Shown in pieces: positions 17,418 to 26,452 of a stretch of 64,000 nt of DNA; the stretch's first letter is position 1, and every line of letters begins with the position of its first letter. Source of the DNA: Brevundimonas aveniformis DSM 17977 (lineage in GTDB: Bacteria; Pseudomonadota; Alphaproteobacteria; Caulobacterales; Caulobacteraceae); assembly GCF_000428765.1 (NCBI RefSeq), contig NZ_AUAO01000001.1, positions 558,001 through 622,000 of the forward strand, given 5' to 3'. A program made the translations under genes and the position numbers. The notes under the pieces are model-generated. The model worked only from the letters and a program-made list of their open reading frames with translations. It did not search any database and was not told the origin of the DNA.

Positions 17418-19009
17418 CGTCAGACCCCCACGACCTGGCCCGACGGGGCGAGGCGCTCGCGGCGGACGGACGCTGGAACGAGGCTGAGGCCGCCCTGGTC
17501 GAGGCGGCGCGGCTGGATCCGTCCCTGACGCCGAATCTTCACGCGTTGCAGGATCGCCGCGGCGGCCTGGCCTGCGATTTCGCGCGGGATCGGCGCAACT
17601 GGCCTGGTCTTGAACACGCCGCGCGCGCCTGGATCAGCCGGCGCCCGGATCAGCCCCTTGCCTGGCGCGAGGCGGCTCGCGCCCTGTTCGAAATGGGACG
17701 GCACACCCAGGCGGTGAAGGCCTTTGAGCGTGTTCAGGCGCTGGAGCCTGAGAGCGCCGCCAACCACGCCGCCCTCGGCGGCCTGTTGCTCCACGCCCTG
17801 GACTATGAGGCGGCAAGGGTCGAGCTGGAGCAAGCCCTGGCCCTGGATCCCGACCACGTCGGAGCCCTGTCTGATCAGGCGACCCTGCTCACCTACCTTG
17901 GGCGCTTCGCCGAGGCTGAGGCCGCGTGCCGGGCTGCTCTGGAACGCAATCCCGATCACGCGCCGGCCTTCACCCTGCTCTCCCGCCTGACCGGTGGACG
18001 GCTGACCGAGGCCGAGACGGCGCACCTATCGCGCATCACTGAGGATCCTCGCGCGCCGCTGGATCGCCGTATTCCCGCTGCCTTCGCCCGCGCCCACGCG
18101 CTGGACGCCGACGGCAAGGTCGAAGCCGCCTTCACCGCCTATGGCCTGGCCCACGTCTTGTCGCGCGAACGTGACCGCCTGGAGGGGCGCGCCTACGACC
18201 ATGCCACGGCGGTGGATCGGGCGCGCCGCATCGTGGCCCTTCCCCTTGCCCCGGCACAGCCGCCCGGTGGCTCGCCGCGCCCGATCTTTGTCGTCGGCAT
18301 GGCGCGATCCGGCACCACCCTGGTGGAGGCCATGCTGGCCAGCCACACGCGCGTGTTCGGTGCGGGTGAGCGGGTCATCCTGCCCGGCCTTCTTGAGGCA
18401 TGGCTAGCGCGTTCAGACGCCGCGCCCGATGCGGCCTGGGCACGGGCCTATCTTGAAGGCCTGGGCGATCTCGGCGGTCGCGACCACGTTACCGACAAGA
18501 TGCCGCGCAATCTGGAATCTGTCGGACTGATCACCCGCCTGTTCCCGGATGCGCCGATCATCCTGATGCGCCGAGATCCGGTGGAGACCTGCCTGTCCCT
18601 CTATCGTCAGGAGTTCAGCCGCGACTGGGCCTTTGTCCATGACCTGGCGGACCTGGGCCGGGCCTATGGGCTGACCGCTCGGTTGGCGGCCCATTGGGCC
18701 AGAGCCCTGCCCGGGCGGATGATCGAGGTCCAGTACGAGACCCTCGCCGAGGACTTCGCGGCCGAGGCCCGGCGTATCGTCGCCGCCTGCGGTCTGGACT
18801 GGGATGCGGCCTGTGAATCGCCGTCGAAGTCTCCGCGACCGATCGCCACCTTCTCAACGGTCAGCGCCCGAAGCCCCGTTCGCGTGATGAATGATCGAGC
18901 TGAGGCCTATCGGCCGTACCTGGGCGGCCTGATTGGGGCGCTGGAAGCTGAGAGCGTCGACCTGACAACGGGCGGCCTGAAGGCCGGCGTGGAACCAGGA
19001 CTGGCCTAG
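17414..19009 (+). CDS. TPR-containing sulfotransferase family protein
   Basis: Tetratricopeptide-like helical repeats fill the first half (for example HAALGGLLLHALDYEAARVEL and LTYLGRFAEAEAACRAALERNP). A sulfotransferase domain follows, with the PAPS 5'-phosphosulphate loop VVGMARSGTTLVEAML near residue 294 and the block ILMRRDPVETCLSLY. Coding sense (LARRGEALAADGRWNEAEAALVEAARLDP) continues in frame upstream of the first TTG at 17546 right back to the cytochrome stop, with no ATG or GTG. The likely start is CTG at 17414, overlapping TGA as CTGA. The sulphate acceptor is unknown. Confidence 0.82.
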   Translation: MTSDPHDLARRGEALAADGRWNEAEAALVEAARLDPSLTPNLHALQDRRGGLACDFARDRRNWPGLEHAARAWISRRPDQPLAWREAARALFEMGRHTQAVKAFERVQALEPESAANHAALGGLLLHALDYEAARVELEQALALDPDHVGALSDQATLLTYLGRFAEAEAACRAALERNPDHAPAFTLLSRLTGGRLTEAETAHLSRITEDPRAPLDRRIPAAFARAHALDADGKVEAAFTAYGLAHVLSRERDRLEGRAYDHATAVDRARRIVALPLAPAQPPGGSPRPIFVVGMARSGTTLVEAMLASHTRVFGAGERVILPGLLEAWLARSDAAPDAAWARAYLEGLGDLGGRDHVTDKMPRNLESVGLITRLFPDAPIILMRRDPVETCLSLYRQEFSRDWAFVHDLADLGRAYGLTARLAAHWARALPGRMIEVQYETLAEDFAAEARRIVAACGLDWDAACESPSKSPRPIATFSTVSARSPVRVMNDRAEAYRPYLGGLIGALEAESVDLTTGGLKAGVEPGLA

Positions 19010-19752
19010 AGGCGGCGGATGACCGGCGCTCCGGCACCGAGCGCGCGCCAACGCGCATCGACCTCCTGGATCGCCTCGATCAGAACGCGGCCCGCCTGCG
19101 GACAGGCATGGATGAGACGGGTGTCGTCCACGGCTATGCCCGCGTGGTTTCCGATCCAGACCAGTAGGTCACCGCGCCGCGCCTCGGTCGCCGCGTCTCC
19201 CAGGCGGGCCTGAAGGTCTGAGGGGCGAGGACCAGCCTTGCCGCAGGCCAACAACGCCTGCTGGACGAGTCCGCCGCAATCCACGCCTGCGCGAGACCGT
19301 CCGCGCCGATGGTAGGGCGCGCCCAGCAAACGTTCGGCGGCGCTGGCCAGATCAGTGTCGAAGGTCAGAAAATCCGTCAGGTGCTCGGGCTCCACCTCGT
19401 CGGCGTCCGTCACGAGCGCGTTCAGGGGCAGGGCGGCCTCCGTCGTGGCCACGCGGCGCGTGGCCGGGGCGCTGGCCGTCTCGAGAAGATCCGAATCGAC
19501 ATATCCGACGGTTCCGTCGCGACGCGCCCGTCCCCACGACAGCGCCTCGCGATCCTCCAGAACGTCGAACACCTCGCCGAATAGAATCTCGCCGACCTGT
19601 TCGCCCGCCTCATCACGGATCGGCGCGAACCCCAACACACAACGCAGCGCCCGTGTCGGCGCATAGCGTTCCGCCACGACCAGCCCCTCCAGGGCTAGTT
19701 CGGCCAGGTCGGACCGGGCCAGCAAGAAGCGCGGATCAAGGTCGGGGAACAT
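19006..19752 (-). CDS. NlpC/P60 family peptidoglycan endopeptidase with SH3 domain
   Basis: About 248 residues. The N-terminal half reads as a bacterial SH3-like cell-wall targeting region (EILFGEVFDVLEDREALSWGRARRDGTVGYV). The C-terminal half is the NlpC/P60 cysteine peptidase: catalytic Cys in GVDCGGLVQQAL and His in GNHAGIAV, with LIHA after it. It probably cleaves within the peptide stem of murein. No signal peptide is evident with the ATG at 19752, which has GGACGG upstream, so it may act on cytoplasmic recycled peptides. It follows the M17 aminopeptidase by 40 bases, which suits stepwise degradation of cell-wall peptides. Confidence 0.9.
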   Translation of the reverse strand: MFPDLDPRFLLARSDLAELALEGLVVAERYAPTRALRCVLGFAPIRDEAGEQVGEILFGEVFDVLEDREALSWGRARRDGTVGYVDSDLLETASAPATRRVATTEAALPLNALVTDADEVEPEHLTDFLTFDTDLASAAERLLGAPYHRRGRSRAGVDCGGLVQQALLACGKAGPRPSDLQARLGDAATEARRGDLLVWIGNHAGIAVDDTRLIHACPQAGRVLIEAIQEVDARWRALGAGAPVIRRL

Positions 19753-19792
19753 GGTCACGCCGTCCGATAGGCGCAAAGACGAAAAAGCCGAG

Positions 19793-21181
19793 TTAACGCC
19801 CGTAGCGATCCGACAGAACCTTGAACAGGGTGCGCAGCCCCTGGGCGGCGCCTCCCATCGGCCAACCTGGTCGCGCACGATTGTTCCAGGCGAAGATGTC
19901 CAGGTGGACCCAGCTGCCCGTCTCGGGCGCAAACCGTTGCAGGAACAGGGCCGCCGTCACAGAACCGGCCAGGGACCATTCCGCCGCATCATTGCGGACA
20001 TCGGCGATCTCGGCGCTAACCGCCTCGCGATAGCCGGGCCACAGCGGCATGCGCCAGACCGGATCGTGACGATCCGCCGCAGCGGCGCGGATCTCGTCGG
20101 CCAACGCTTCGTCGTCGGTGTAATAGGGCGGCAGCTCCGGGCCCAGAGCCACCCGCGCCGCGCCGGTCAGGGTGGCGAAGTCCACCGTCAGATCCGGCAA
20201 ATGCTCGCCGGCCCTGGCCAGCGCATCCGACAGGATCACCCGGCCCTCGGCGTCCGTATTGCCGATCTCGATAGTCAGGCCTTTGCGCGAGCGAAGAATA
20301 TCGCCGGGTCGGAAGGCATCGCCCGAGATGGCGTTCTCCACCGCCGCAACCAGCACCACCAGCCGGACCTTGAGCCCCGCCTGCATGACCAGCCGCCCCA
20401 GCGCCAGAGCGTGGGCCGAGCCGCCCATGTCCTTTTTCATATGGCGCATACCCGCCGCGCCCTTGATGTCCAGGCCTCCGGAATCAAAGACCACGCCCTT
20501 GCCGACCAGAGCGACCAGCGGCAGGTCGGTCTGGTCGAGGTTCCAGCCGATCTCGATCAGACGCGGTGCACGCTCCGGGGTGGCGGCGCGGCCGACCGCG
20601 TGAATGGCCGGATAGTTCTCTTCGAGCAGGGCGTCGCCGAGCGTCACCGTAACGGAGGCCCCGTGGGCCTCGGCAATCTCGCGGGCAATCGTCTCGATCT
20701 GCAGCGGTCCCATATCGCCGGCGGGCGTGTCGACCATTTCGCGTGCCAGAAGACTGGCGGCGGCAATGGCGCGGATCTCATCCACCGCCTTGCCCTTGCC
20801 GACCACCAGCCGGGCGCGGCCCCGCTCGGGCCGGGTCTTGTAGCGGTCAAACAGATAGCCACCTTCCGCCCAACCATGCGCGAACATCAGCGTATCCAGA
20901 CCCTCGGGTGGCTCCTTCAGCTGATAGTCGCCCTTGGGCAGCCGCGCCGCCAGGGACCGGGATATCAGCGGATCGGCCGACCCCTTGCCTGTGCCGGCCC
21001 AGACCCCGCGAACATCGCCGTCGTCGCCCGTCTGAAACAGGATCTGACCCGCCTGGCCCTTGAACCCCTGGCCTTCACCCAGGGCCTTGAGCCCGGTGTC
21101 GACCACCCCTTCGAACCCCGCCTCTGAAATGAGATGAAGCGGGGTCGCGGCTTCGGACCGTTCGATCAGGACATCCGGCAT
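19793..21181 (-). CDS. Leucyl aminopeptidase family (M17) metallopeptidase
   Basis: A 462-residue di-metal aminopeptidase. Metal and catalytic motifs are present: VGKGVVFDSGGLDIK, GMRHMKKDMGG, and the signature NTDAEGRVILSDAL near residue 310. The enzyme forms hexamers in the cytoplasm and removes N-terminal residues from short peptides. The N-terminal 150 residues are divergent, as is usual. It is followed by the NlpC/P60 gene in the same direction. Confidence 0.93.
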   Translation of the reverse strand: MPDVLIERSEAATPLHLISEAGFEGVVDTGLKALGEGQGFKGQAGQILFQTGDDGDVRGVWAGTGKGSADPLISRSLAARLPKGDYQLKEPPEGLDTLMFAHGWAEGGYLFDRYKTRPERGRARLVVGKGKAVDEIRAIAAASLLAREMVDTPAGDMGPLQIETIAREIAEAHGASVTVTLGDALLEENYPAIHAVGRAATPERAPRLIEIGWNLDQTDLPLVALVGKGVVFDSGGLDIKGAAGMRHMKKDMGGSAHALALGRLVMQAGLKVRLVVLVAAVENAISGDAFRPGDILRSRKGLTIEIGNTDAEGRVILSDALARAGEHLPDLTVDFATLTGAARVALGPELPPYYTDDEALADEIRAAAADRHDPVWRMPLWPGYREAVSAEIADVRNDAAEWSLAGSVTAALFLQRFAPETGSWVHLDIFAWNNRARPGWPMGGAAQGLRTLFKVLSDRYGR

Positions 21182-21197
21182 GTTGGGCCTTTCGCGG

Positions 21198-21213
21198 GTT
21201 AACCAATCCTTGA
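21198..21213 (-). promoter_or_regulatory. CtrA-box-like sequence between the M17 peptidase and TPR genes
   Basis: Read on the minus strand: TCAA-GGATTGG-TTAAC, which is the CtrA consensus TTAA-N7-TTAAC with one mismatch. It lies 17 bases upstream of the M17 gene start and 51 bases upstream of the TPR gene. Single near-matches of this kind can occur by chance, though they are rare in DNA this rich in GC. Confidence 0.3.
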
Positions 21214-21264
21214 CCGGCGCAGGATGAGACTCTTGGCATCCAGGCCGACCGGGAACCGTCTGTC

Positions 21265-22128
21265 ATGTCGCCCAAGACCCTCGCCTTCGCAACCATTGCT
21301 GCCGTGACGCTCGCGTCCGCCCTGCCGGTTCAGGCCCAGATCTGGCCGTTCGGACGCGACCGCGAGGCCGCCGCCACGCCCGCCCCGGCGACCCAAACCG
21401 CCACGCCCTCGACCACTTCCAACCGACGAGTCGCCAGCGCCGAGGACCGCGCCCGCGCGGCCCGACTGGATCCCCTGTCGCGGGCGGTTTTCTGGGCCGC
21501 CGAGGTGTCGATCGCGCCTGAGGACGTCGAGGCTTATCTCAACCTGTCACAGGCCCAGCGTGAACTCCGCCGCTATTCAGAAGCCGCCGACAGCGCCCAT
21601 CAGGCCCTGTTGATCGCGCCGAACGACCGGCGCGCCTTGATGCAACTGGCACGCGCCAAGATTTCGGAGGGCCAGGCCTTCTACGCCATCGCTCCCCTGG
21701 AGCAGGCCCGATCCATGGACGCCCGCGACTGGGAAGCCGTGTCACTCCTGGGTGTGGCGTTGGACCAGATCCATCGTCGCGATGAGGCGCGTCAGGCCTG
21801 GGCTGAGGCCCTGGCCCTGTCCCCGGACAATCCATCGGTCCTGACCAATATGGCCTTGGCTATGGCCGCCGATGGCCAGACCGCCGACGCCGAGGCCCTG
21901 TTGCGCCGGGCCGTTGCCCTGCCGGGCTCCACGCCTCAGATGCGGTTGAATCTGGCCCTGATGATCGGTTTGCAAGGCCGCGCGGCCGAGGCCGAGCAGA
22001 TCCTGCGCCGCGAGCTGCCGCCTGAGCTGGTCGAGCAGAACCTGACCTGGCTTCGCCAGGCCTCAAGCGTCTCGGCCCCCGCGGCCCCGGCCAATACCCG
22101 CAACTGGGATGCCCTGCGGGCAGGCTGA
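21265..22128 (+). CDS. Secreted tetratricopeptide repeat protein (TadD-like)
   Basis: A 287-residue protein with a signal peptide MSPKTLAFATIAAVTLASALPVQAQ followed by a low-complexity Ala/Thr/Pro linker (35-60). Four or five TPR units follow (AYLNLSQAQRELRRYSEAADSAHQAL; ALMQLARAKISEGQAFYAIAPLEQA; AVSLLGVALDQIHRRDEARQAWAEAL; VLTNMALAMAADGQTADAEALLRRAV). The order resembles TadD of tight-adherence pili, but no other tad/cpa genes are present, so this is only a family likeness. It could be a periplasmic scaffold. Confidence 0.75.
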   Translation: MSPKTLAFATIAAVTLASALPVQAQIWPFGRDREAAATPAPATQTATPSTTSNRRVASAEDRARAARLDPLSRAVFWAAEVSIAPEDVEAYLNLSQAQRELRRYSEAADSAHQALLIAPNDRRALMQLARAKISEGQAFYAIAPLEQARSMDARDWEAVSLLGVALDQIHRRDEARQAWAEALALSPDNPSVLTNMALAMAADGQTADAEALLRRAVALPGSTPQMRLNLALMIGLQGRAAEAEQILRRELPPELVEQNLTWLRQASSVSAPAAPANTRNWDALRAG

Positions 22129-22160
22129 GCCCCCAGCAACCGCTCCGCCCCGTTGGAGGC

Positions 22161-22176
22161 GTCCGCGTCAGCGGAC
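22161..22176. terminator. Hairpin between the TPR gene and tRNA-Leu
   Basis: Perfect six-base stem GTCCGC-GTCA-GCGGAC between the convergent TPR gene and tRNA-Leu. It has no T-run on either strand, so it is a weak terminator candidate for either one. Confidence 0.3.
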
Positions 22177-22194
22177 CTGCCGGGAAACAAAGGA

Positions 22195-22280
22195 TGGTGC
22201 CCCGGGTCGGACTCGAACCAACACGACCTTTCGGCCAGCAGATTTTGAGTCTGCCGCGTCTACCATTTCGCCACCGGGGC
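22195..22280 (-). tRNA. tRNA-Leu (anticodon CAA)
   Basis: Minus-strand sequence starts GCCCCGGTGGCG and ends CCGGGGCACCA, so the acceptor stem is a perfect seven pairs and CCA is encoded. The anticodon arm is GCAGA-CTCAAAA-TCTGC with anticodon CAA. A long variable arm (around TGGCCGAAAGG) marks it as class II, as expected for leucine. The T-loop GTTCGAGTCC is standard. Confidence 0.96.
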
Positions 22281-22349
22281 CGGAGGGAAGGCCGCGCAAC
22301 ATAGGGCGTTGCGCCGGGCGGTCAATCACCCCGACACGTGGCCCTCGAA

Positions 22350-22688
22350 TTAGCTACGTCGGCCACCGTTGTTGCAGATGAACATTGCCCGACCCGCCGG
22401 ATCACCGACGACGCAATAGGGCACCTGAAGCGGGGGCCGCATCCAGATCCAGTAGTCATGGCCGAACATCTGATAGTGGCAGACCAGAACCTGATTACCC
22501 CCCATCGTCTCAATAGACGCCGACTGGACCGAGCTGGATTGCGGCGTGGCCGTCCAGTCCATACCGGCTGCCCCGCCTTCGTAGGTCACCACGCCCCGCG
22601 CTCGATCAGGGCACGGGACGTCCCACTGTTCATAGGGACGGTCATCGCTCAGCAATGCCGCGACCAGCGCCAGTTCCAGTCCAATCAT
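22350..22688 (-). CDS. Hypothetical secreted protein, 112 aa
   Basis: The ATG at 22688 is preceded by GGGAGGGG at an ideal distance. The N-terminus MIGLELALVAALLS is hydrophobic, so a short signal peptide is possible. The mature part has four cysteines (CPDRAR, VCHYQ, YCVVG, ICNNGG) and an aromatic-rich stretch HYQMFGHDYWIWMRPP. I do not recognise a family. A plus-strand frame covers the same bases but has no ribosome site. Confidence 0.55.
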   Translation of the reverse strand: MIGLELALVAALLSDDRPYEQWDVPCPDRARGVVTYEGGAAGMDWTATPQSSSVQSASIETMGGNQVLVCHYQMFGHDYWIWMRPPLQVPYCVVGDPAGRAMFICNNGGRRS

Positions 22689-22873
22689 CGGCCCCTCCCA
22701 AGGTTTTCAGACCGCCATAGGACCTCTAGGCCCGTGACAGAGCAATTGACGATTACTGACTTGGAGGCCCGCTTGCGCCCGCGAGGATCTCCATCGGAGT
22801 GCCGATCGTAAGGACTTGATCCGGCGTCAGCTGGATACTCTCAACCAATTGAACGGTATGAGTACTCTTGCTC

Positions 22874-24178
22874 TCAACGCGCGCGATAGATCCGACCCAG
22901 ACGCATGACGAAGGTCACGCGCTCCAGTTCGGTCACATCGGTCAGGGGGTCGCCGGAGACGGCAATCAGATCCCCCGCCATGCCGGGACGCAAGGCCCCC
23001 ACCTCGTCTGCGACTTGCAAATGGTCAGCGGCCCGCACAGTCGCTGCCTGAATGGCCTCCAGCGGGGTCATGCCGCACTGGACCAGAAGCGCGAACTCCT
23101 GGGCATTGTCGCCGTGGGCCGAAACGCCGCTGTCCGTGCCGAAAGCGATCTGCACCCCGGCCTGATGGGCGCGGCGGCACATATCAAGCATCAACGGTCC
23201 GGCCTCCAGGGCTTTGGCCGTCTGGGCCGGAGAGAGGAAGTTGTTCGGTCCCGAAGCAATACGGGCGACGAAATCTCCTGCCAGAAGGGTCGGGACCAAC
23301 CAGGCCCGGTTCTGACGCATCAACCGGATGCCCTCATCATCCAGATAGGTGCCGTGCTCGATGGAATCGCCCCCGGCGCGCAAGAAGGCCGTAATCCCGT
23401 CGGCTCCGTGGGCATGGGCGGTGACCCGCCGACCCATGCTGTGGGCGGCCTCAACGATGGCCTCCAGCTCCGCATTCGAAAACTGCTGGCCCAGGCCCGC
23501 CGCCGTATTGGACAAGACGCCCCCGGTGGCTGTGATCTTGATGACGTCGGCCCCCAGGCGGATCTGCTCGCGCACGGCCCGCCGGCAATCGTCGGCCCCT
23601 GAGCACACGGCCTCAGAGCGCAGGATTTCGAGGACCTCGGGGCGATAACCGTGGCTGTCACCGTGGCCACCATGGACGCTGATCCCGGCCCCCGACGCAA
23701 TAATCCGTGGCCCCGGCACGCGCCCGCGCGCTACCGCGTCTCTCAGGGCGAAGATAGCTTCTGAGTTGGCCCCCAGATTGGCGACAGTGGTGAAGCCCGC
23801 CTCCAGCGTCACCCGCGCATAGTAGGCCCCCTCCAGCGCCTGGGCAGAACGGGTCATAGTCACCGCATCGATCCGGTTGGTCGGGCCCTGCTGGCCCAAC
23901 AGGTGCACATGGCTGTCGATCAGGCCCGGCAGGACGAAATCATCCCTCAGATCGACAACCCGGCCCTGACCCTCACCAACGAAGCCATTCTCAATGCGAA
24001 CGACGCGGCCATTCTGAATGACGACCGTTTGGTCGGTCGCCACCCGACCCGTCGCGGGATCCGCCAGCAAGCGCCCCGCCTGAACAAAGGTCAGGGCGTC
24101 TTGCGCCGGCTCAACCTGTGCCGCTGCCGGCGTCAGTCCGAGAAACGCGACCGCCGCCGCGACAAGCCATGATTTCAT
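22874..24178 (-). CDS. Secreted amidohydrolase family protein (imidazolonepropionase/prolidase-like)
   Basis: About 434 residues starting MKSWLVAAAVAFLGLTPAAAQ, a clear signal peptide; GGGGGGAG lies eight bases before the ATG. Binuclear metal motifs are complete: DSHVHLLG, the bridging lysine in VIKITATGG, HAHG, EHGTYLD and the aspartate in FGTDSG. Relatives of this periplasmic group hydrolyse Xaa-Pro or other dipeptides and their acylated forms. Substrate is inferred only. Single gene; 185 bases downstream hold no gene that I can support. Confidence 0.9.
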   Translation of the reverse strand: MKSWLVAAAVAFLGLTPAAAQVEPAQDALTFVQAGRLLADPATGRVATDQTVVIQNGRVVRIENGFVGEGQGRVVDLRDDFVLPGLIDSHVHLLGQQGPTNRIDAVTMTRSAQALEGAYYARVTLEAGFTTVANLGANSEAIFALRDAVARGRVPGPRIIASGAGISVHGGHGDSHGYRPEVLEILRSEAVCSGADDCRRAVREQIRLGADVIKITATGGVLSNTAAGLGQQFSNAELEAIVEAAHSMGRRVTAHAHGADGITAFLRAGGDSIEHGTYLDDEGIRLMRQNRAWLVPTLLAGDFVARIASGPNNFLSPAQTAKALEAGPLMLDMCRRAHQAGVQIAFGTDSGVSAHGDNAQEFALLVQCGMTPLEAIQAATVRAADHLQVADEVGALRPGMAGDLIAVSGDPLTDVTELERVTFVMRLGRIYRAR

Positions 24179-24307
24179 CTGGTTACTCCCCCCCAATGAG
24201 TCTTGCTCACTCTACCGCGCTGACTCGTCGCACGGGAAGCGACTTGATCCTGGCCCCAGGTTTGCAGATAACTTTCAATCTAGTTCTGCGTGCTCGGGGG
24301 TATCTCC

Positions 24308-24988
24308 ATGTTGCTATCCAGGCGCGGCCTTTTGGTCGCGGGGGCCGGTGTTGTCGTTACCGGCTGTGCATCCAACGCTCAGATGGCCGAAGCCCCGGCC
24401 CCGGCTCAGCAGGCCTGGGCACCGGCCACGCCGGTTCAGCGCACGGCGGCTCCGCCTCTGGATCCGCGCGGTCTGGTTCCGCGCGACCTGCGCGAACAGG
24501 CCCTGGCCGCCCTGGATCGTCATGCCTGGTCGATTCCGAACCGAGACCGGATCTATATCGTTAATTTTACTCAACATTCTGCCGAGCCCCGCCTGTACGA
24601 ACTGGATGTGATTTCCGGGGAGGCGCGGATGTTCCACACCGCCCACGGCGTGGGCTCGGACCCGTTCCATTCCGGCTATGCCCACGGGTTTTCGAACATC
24701 GTCGATTCCAACGCCTCGTCACTCGGCGTCTATCGGACATCGGGCATGGGCTGGGGCGTGCGGCACGGCCAGAACGTCCTGCTGGACGGGCTGGAGGACA
24801 CCAACAACGCCGCGCGCGAACGCGCCATCATTGTCCATGCGGCCGACTATTGTGAGCCGGAATGGCTGGCCCGCGAGGGCAAGCTGGGCCGCAGCTTCGG
24901 CTGTTTCGCGACCAGCTTTGCGACCCTTGACTTCCTGCGCCCCCGCATGGATGAGGGCCGGCTTCTGTACGCCGCGCGCTCGATTTAA
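24308..24988 (+). CDS. Murein L,D-transpeptidase catalytic domain protein (YkuD_2), lipoprotein
   Basis: About 226 residues. The N-terminus MLLSRRGLLVAGAGVVVTGCAS ends in a lipobox (VVTGC), so the protein is probably lipid-anchored. The catalytic block is GRSFGCFATS with the nucleophilic cysteine, and HAADYCEPEWL precedes it with the histidine. This is the YkuD_2 family, distinct from the YcbB-type enzyme at 3402. It shares a TTAA with the convergent purD gene. Confidence 0.9.
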   Translation: MLLSRRGLLVAGAGVVVTGCASNAQMAEAPAPAQQAWAPATPVQRTAAPPLDPRGLVPRDLREQALAALDRHAWSIPNRDRIYIVNFTQHSAEPRLYELDVISGEARMFHTAHGVGSDPFHSGYAHGFSNIVDSNASSLGVYRTSGMGWGVRHGQNVLLDGLEDTNNAARERAIIVHAADYCEPEWLAREGKLGRSFGCFATSFATLDFLRPRMDEGRLLYAARSI

Positions 24989-26268
24989 GCGGTTTCGTCC
25001 CGCTCCAGCGCCCGCCAACCGATATCTGACCGGTAGAAACCGCCTGGCCAGTCGATCTTGCGGATCGCCCCATAGGCCCGCTCGCGCGCCTGCGTCACGT
25101 CTGCACCGCGGGCACAGACATTGAGCACACGACCGCCCGCCGCCGTCAGGCGACCTCCCTTGTCGCGCGCGGTCCCCGCGTGGAAAACCTGAACATCGGG
25201 GCCGAAATCCTGTTCCGCGCCCCGGATGATCGAGCCGGACAGCGGGCTATCGGGATAACCCTTGGCGGCCATGACCACACAGATCACCGTATCGGCATGG
25301 AACTCTGGAGGCGGTAGCCGCCCCAGGTCGCCTTGAGCGCAAGCCAACAGATACGGAGCCAGATCGCTCTTTAGCCGCATCATCAGCACCTGGCATTCGG
25401 GGTCGCCGAAGCGAGCATTGAACTCGACCAGACGCGGGCCCTGGTCGGTGGCCATCAGGCCGGCATAGAGAACGCCGCGATAGGGGGTGCCCTCCGCCGC
25501 CATGCCCGCGATCGTCGGGCGAATGATCCGCGCCTCAGCCGCCTCGACCAGTTCGGGCGTGAATACCGGGGCCGGTGAATAGGTCCCCATGCCGCCGGTA
25601 TTGGGGCCATGATCCCCGTCAAAGGCCCGCTTGTGGTCCTGGGCCCCGCCGAACAGGACCGACCGGGTTCCGTCCGACAGGGCGAACAGCGAGGCTTCCT
25701 CGCCCTCCATGAACTCTTCGATGACGACCCGGGCACCGGCCTGACCGAAACGTCCGCCCAGCATGGCATCGATCTCGTGGCCGGCGTCACGCGCATCGGG
25801 CGAAATCACCACACCCTTGCCGGCCGCCAGTCCATCCGCCTTGATCACATAGGGCGGTTTGAACACCGACAGGGCCTGCCGGGCCTCTGCGGCTGTCTCG
25901 TAGACCCCGTAGCCGGCGGTCGGGATTTCGTGCCGGTCGCAGAACTGCTTGGTAAAGGCCTTGGAGGTTTCGAGCCGTGCCGCCCGCTTCGAGGCCCCAA
26001 AGCACGGGATGTCGTACTGGGCCAGTCGGTCCGCCAGACCTGCTTCCAGCGCGGCTTCAGGCCCCACGACCACCAGATCCGCCTGGATTTCGCGCGCCAG
26101 GGCAACCAGGCCCTCTACATCGGTGGCCTTGATGTCTCTCAGATCACCCAGAGGGGCCATGCCCGGGTTGCCCGGCGCAATCACCAACCGCTCGGTCAGC
26201 GGCGACTGAGCAAGTTTCCACGCCAAGGCGTGCTCGCGCCCGCCTGATCCAACCAGAAGAAAAATCAT
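24985..26268 (-). CDS. purD: Phosphoribosylamine-glycine ligase (GAR synthetase)
   Basis: A 427-residue ATP-grasp enzyme, second step of purine synthesis. It begins MIFLLVGSGGREHALAWKLAQSP and contains VVVGPEAALEAGLAD, the ATP-grasp blocks KADGLAAGKGVVI, EEFMEGEEASLFALSDG and the late EFNARFGDPECQ. Full length. Two tiny membrane-protein genes lie just upstream on the same strand, the nearer ending 40 bases before purD. Confidence 0.97.
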   Translation of the reverse strand: MIFLLVGSGGREHALAWKLAQSPLTERLVIAPGNPGMAPLGDLRDIKATDVEGLVALAREIQADLVVVGPEAALEAGLADRLAQYDIPCFGASKRAARLETSKAFTKQFCDRHEIPTAGYGVYETAAEARQALSVFKPPYVIKADGLAAGKGVVISPDARDAGHEIDAMLGGRFGQAGARVVIEEFMEGEEASLFALSDGTRSVLFGGAQDHKRAFDGDHGPNTGGMGTYSPAPVFTPELVEAAEARIIRPTIAGMAAEGTPYRGVLYAGLMATDQGPRLVEFNARFGDPECQVLMMRLKSDLAPYLLACAQGDLGRLPPPEFHADTVICVVMAAKGYPDSPLSGSIIRGAEQDFGPDVQVFHAGTARDKGGRLTAAGGRVLNVCARGADVTQARERAYGAIRKIDWPGGFYRSDIGWRALERDETA

Positions 26269-26308
26269 GCCCGGCCCATGACCCGCGCCTGCTCCGGGGT
26301 CAAGTCGT

Positions 26309-26446
26309 TCAGGCGATGACCGCGAACGCGATATAGGCGGCGATGCCCAGGAGAACGATCAGCCCTACCGCGAGAAGTGGATTGAAGCCCTCGCGCTCGA
26401 TGCGATCATCTGCGGCTGCGTCTTCGGGCTCGAGGTCGTCGCTCAT
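26309..26446 (-). CDS. Small single-pass membrane protein, 45 aa
   Basis: ATG at 26446 gives MSDDLEPEDAAADDRIEREG, then a hydrophobic helix (NPLLAVGLIVLLGIAAYIAFAVIA) running to the stop. The acidic, polar head followed by a C-terminal helix is typical of a tail-anchored small protein. GGGG-rich bases (gagccccc on the complement) precede the ATG. I do not know the family. It lies between a similar small gene and purD. Confidence 0.6.
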   Translation of the reverse strand: MSDDLEPEDAAADDRIEREGFNPLLAVGLIVLLGIAAYIAFAVIA

Positions 26447-26452
26447 GGGGGC

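Noticed and set aside
22338..22811. 157-codon plus-strand frame over the 112-aa hypothetical gene
   Set aside because: The minus-strand alternative has a strong ribosome site and a signal-like N-terminus; the plus frame has neither.
22689..22873. Possible gene fragments on either strand between the 112-aa gene and the amidohydrolase
   Set aside because: Minus-strand text such as VQLVESIQLTPDQVL and plus-strand text such as RRQLDTLNQLNG look protein-like, but neither has a start with a ribosome site or a length above about 45 codons. I cannot support a gene here.
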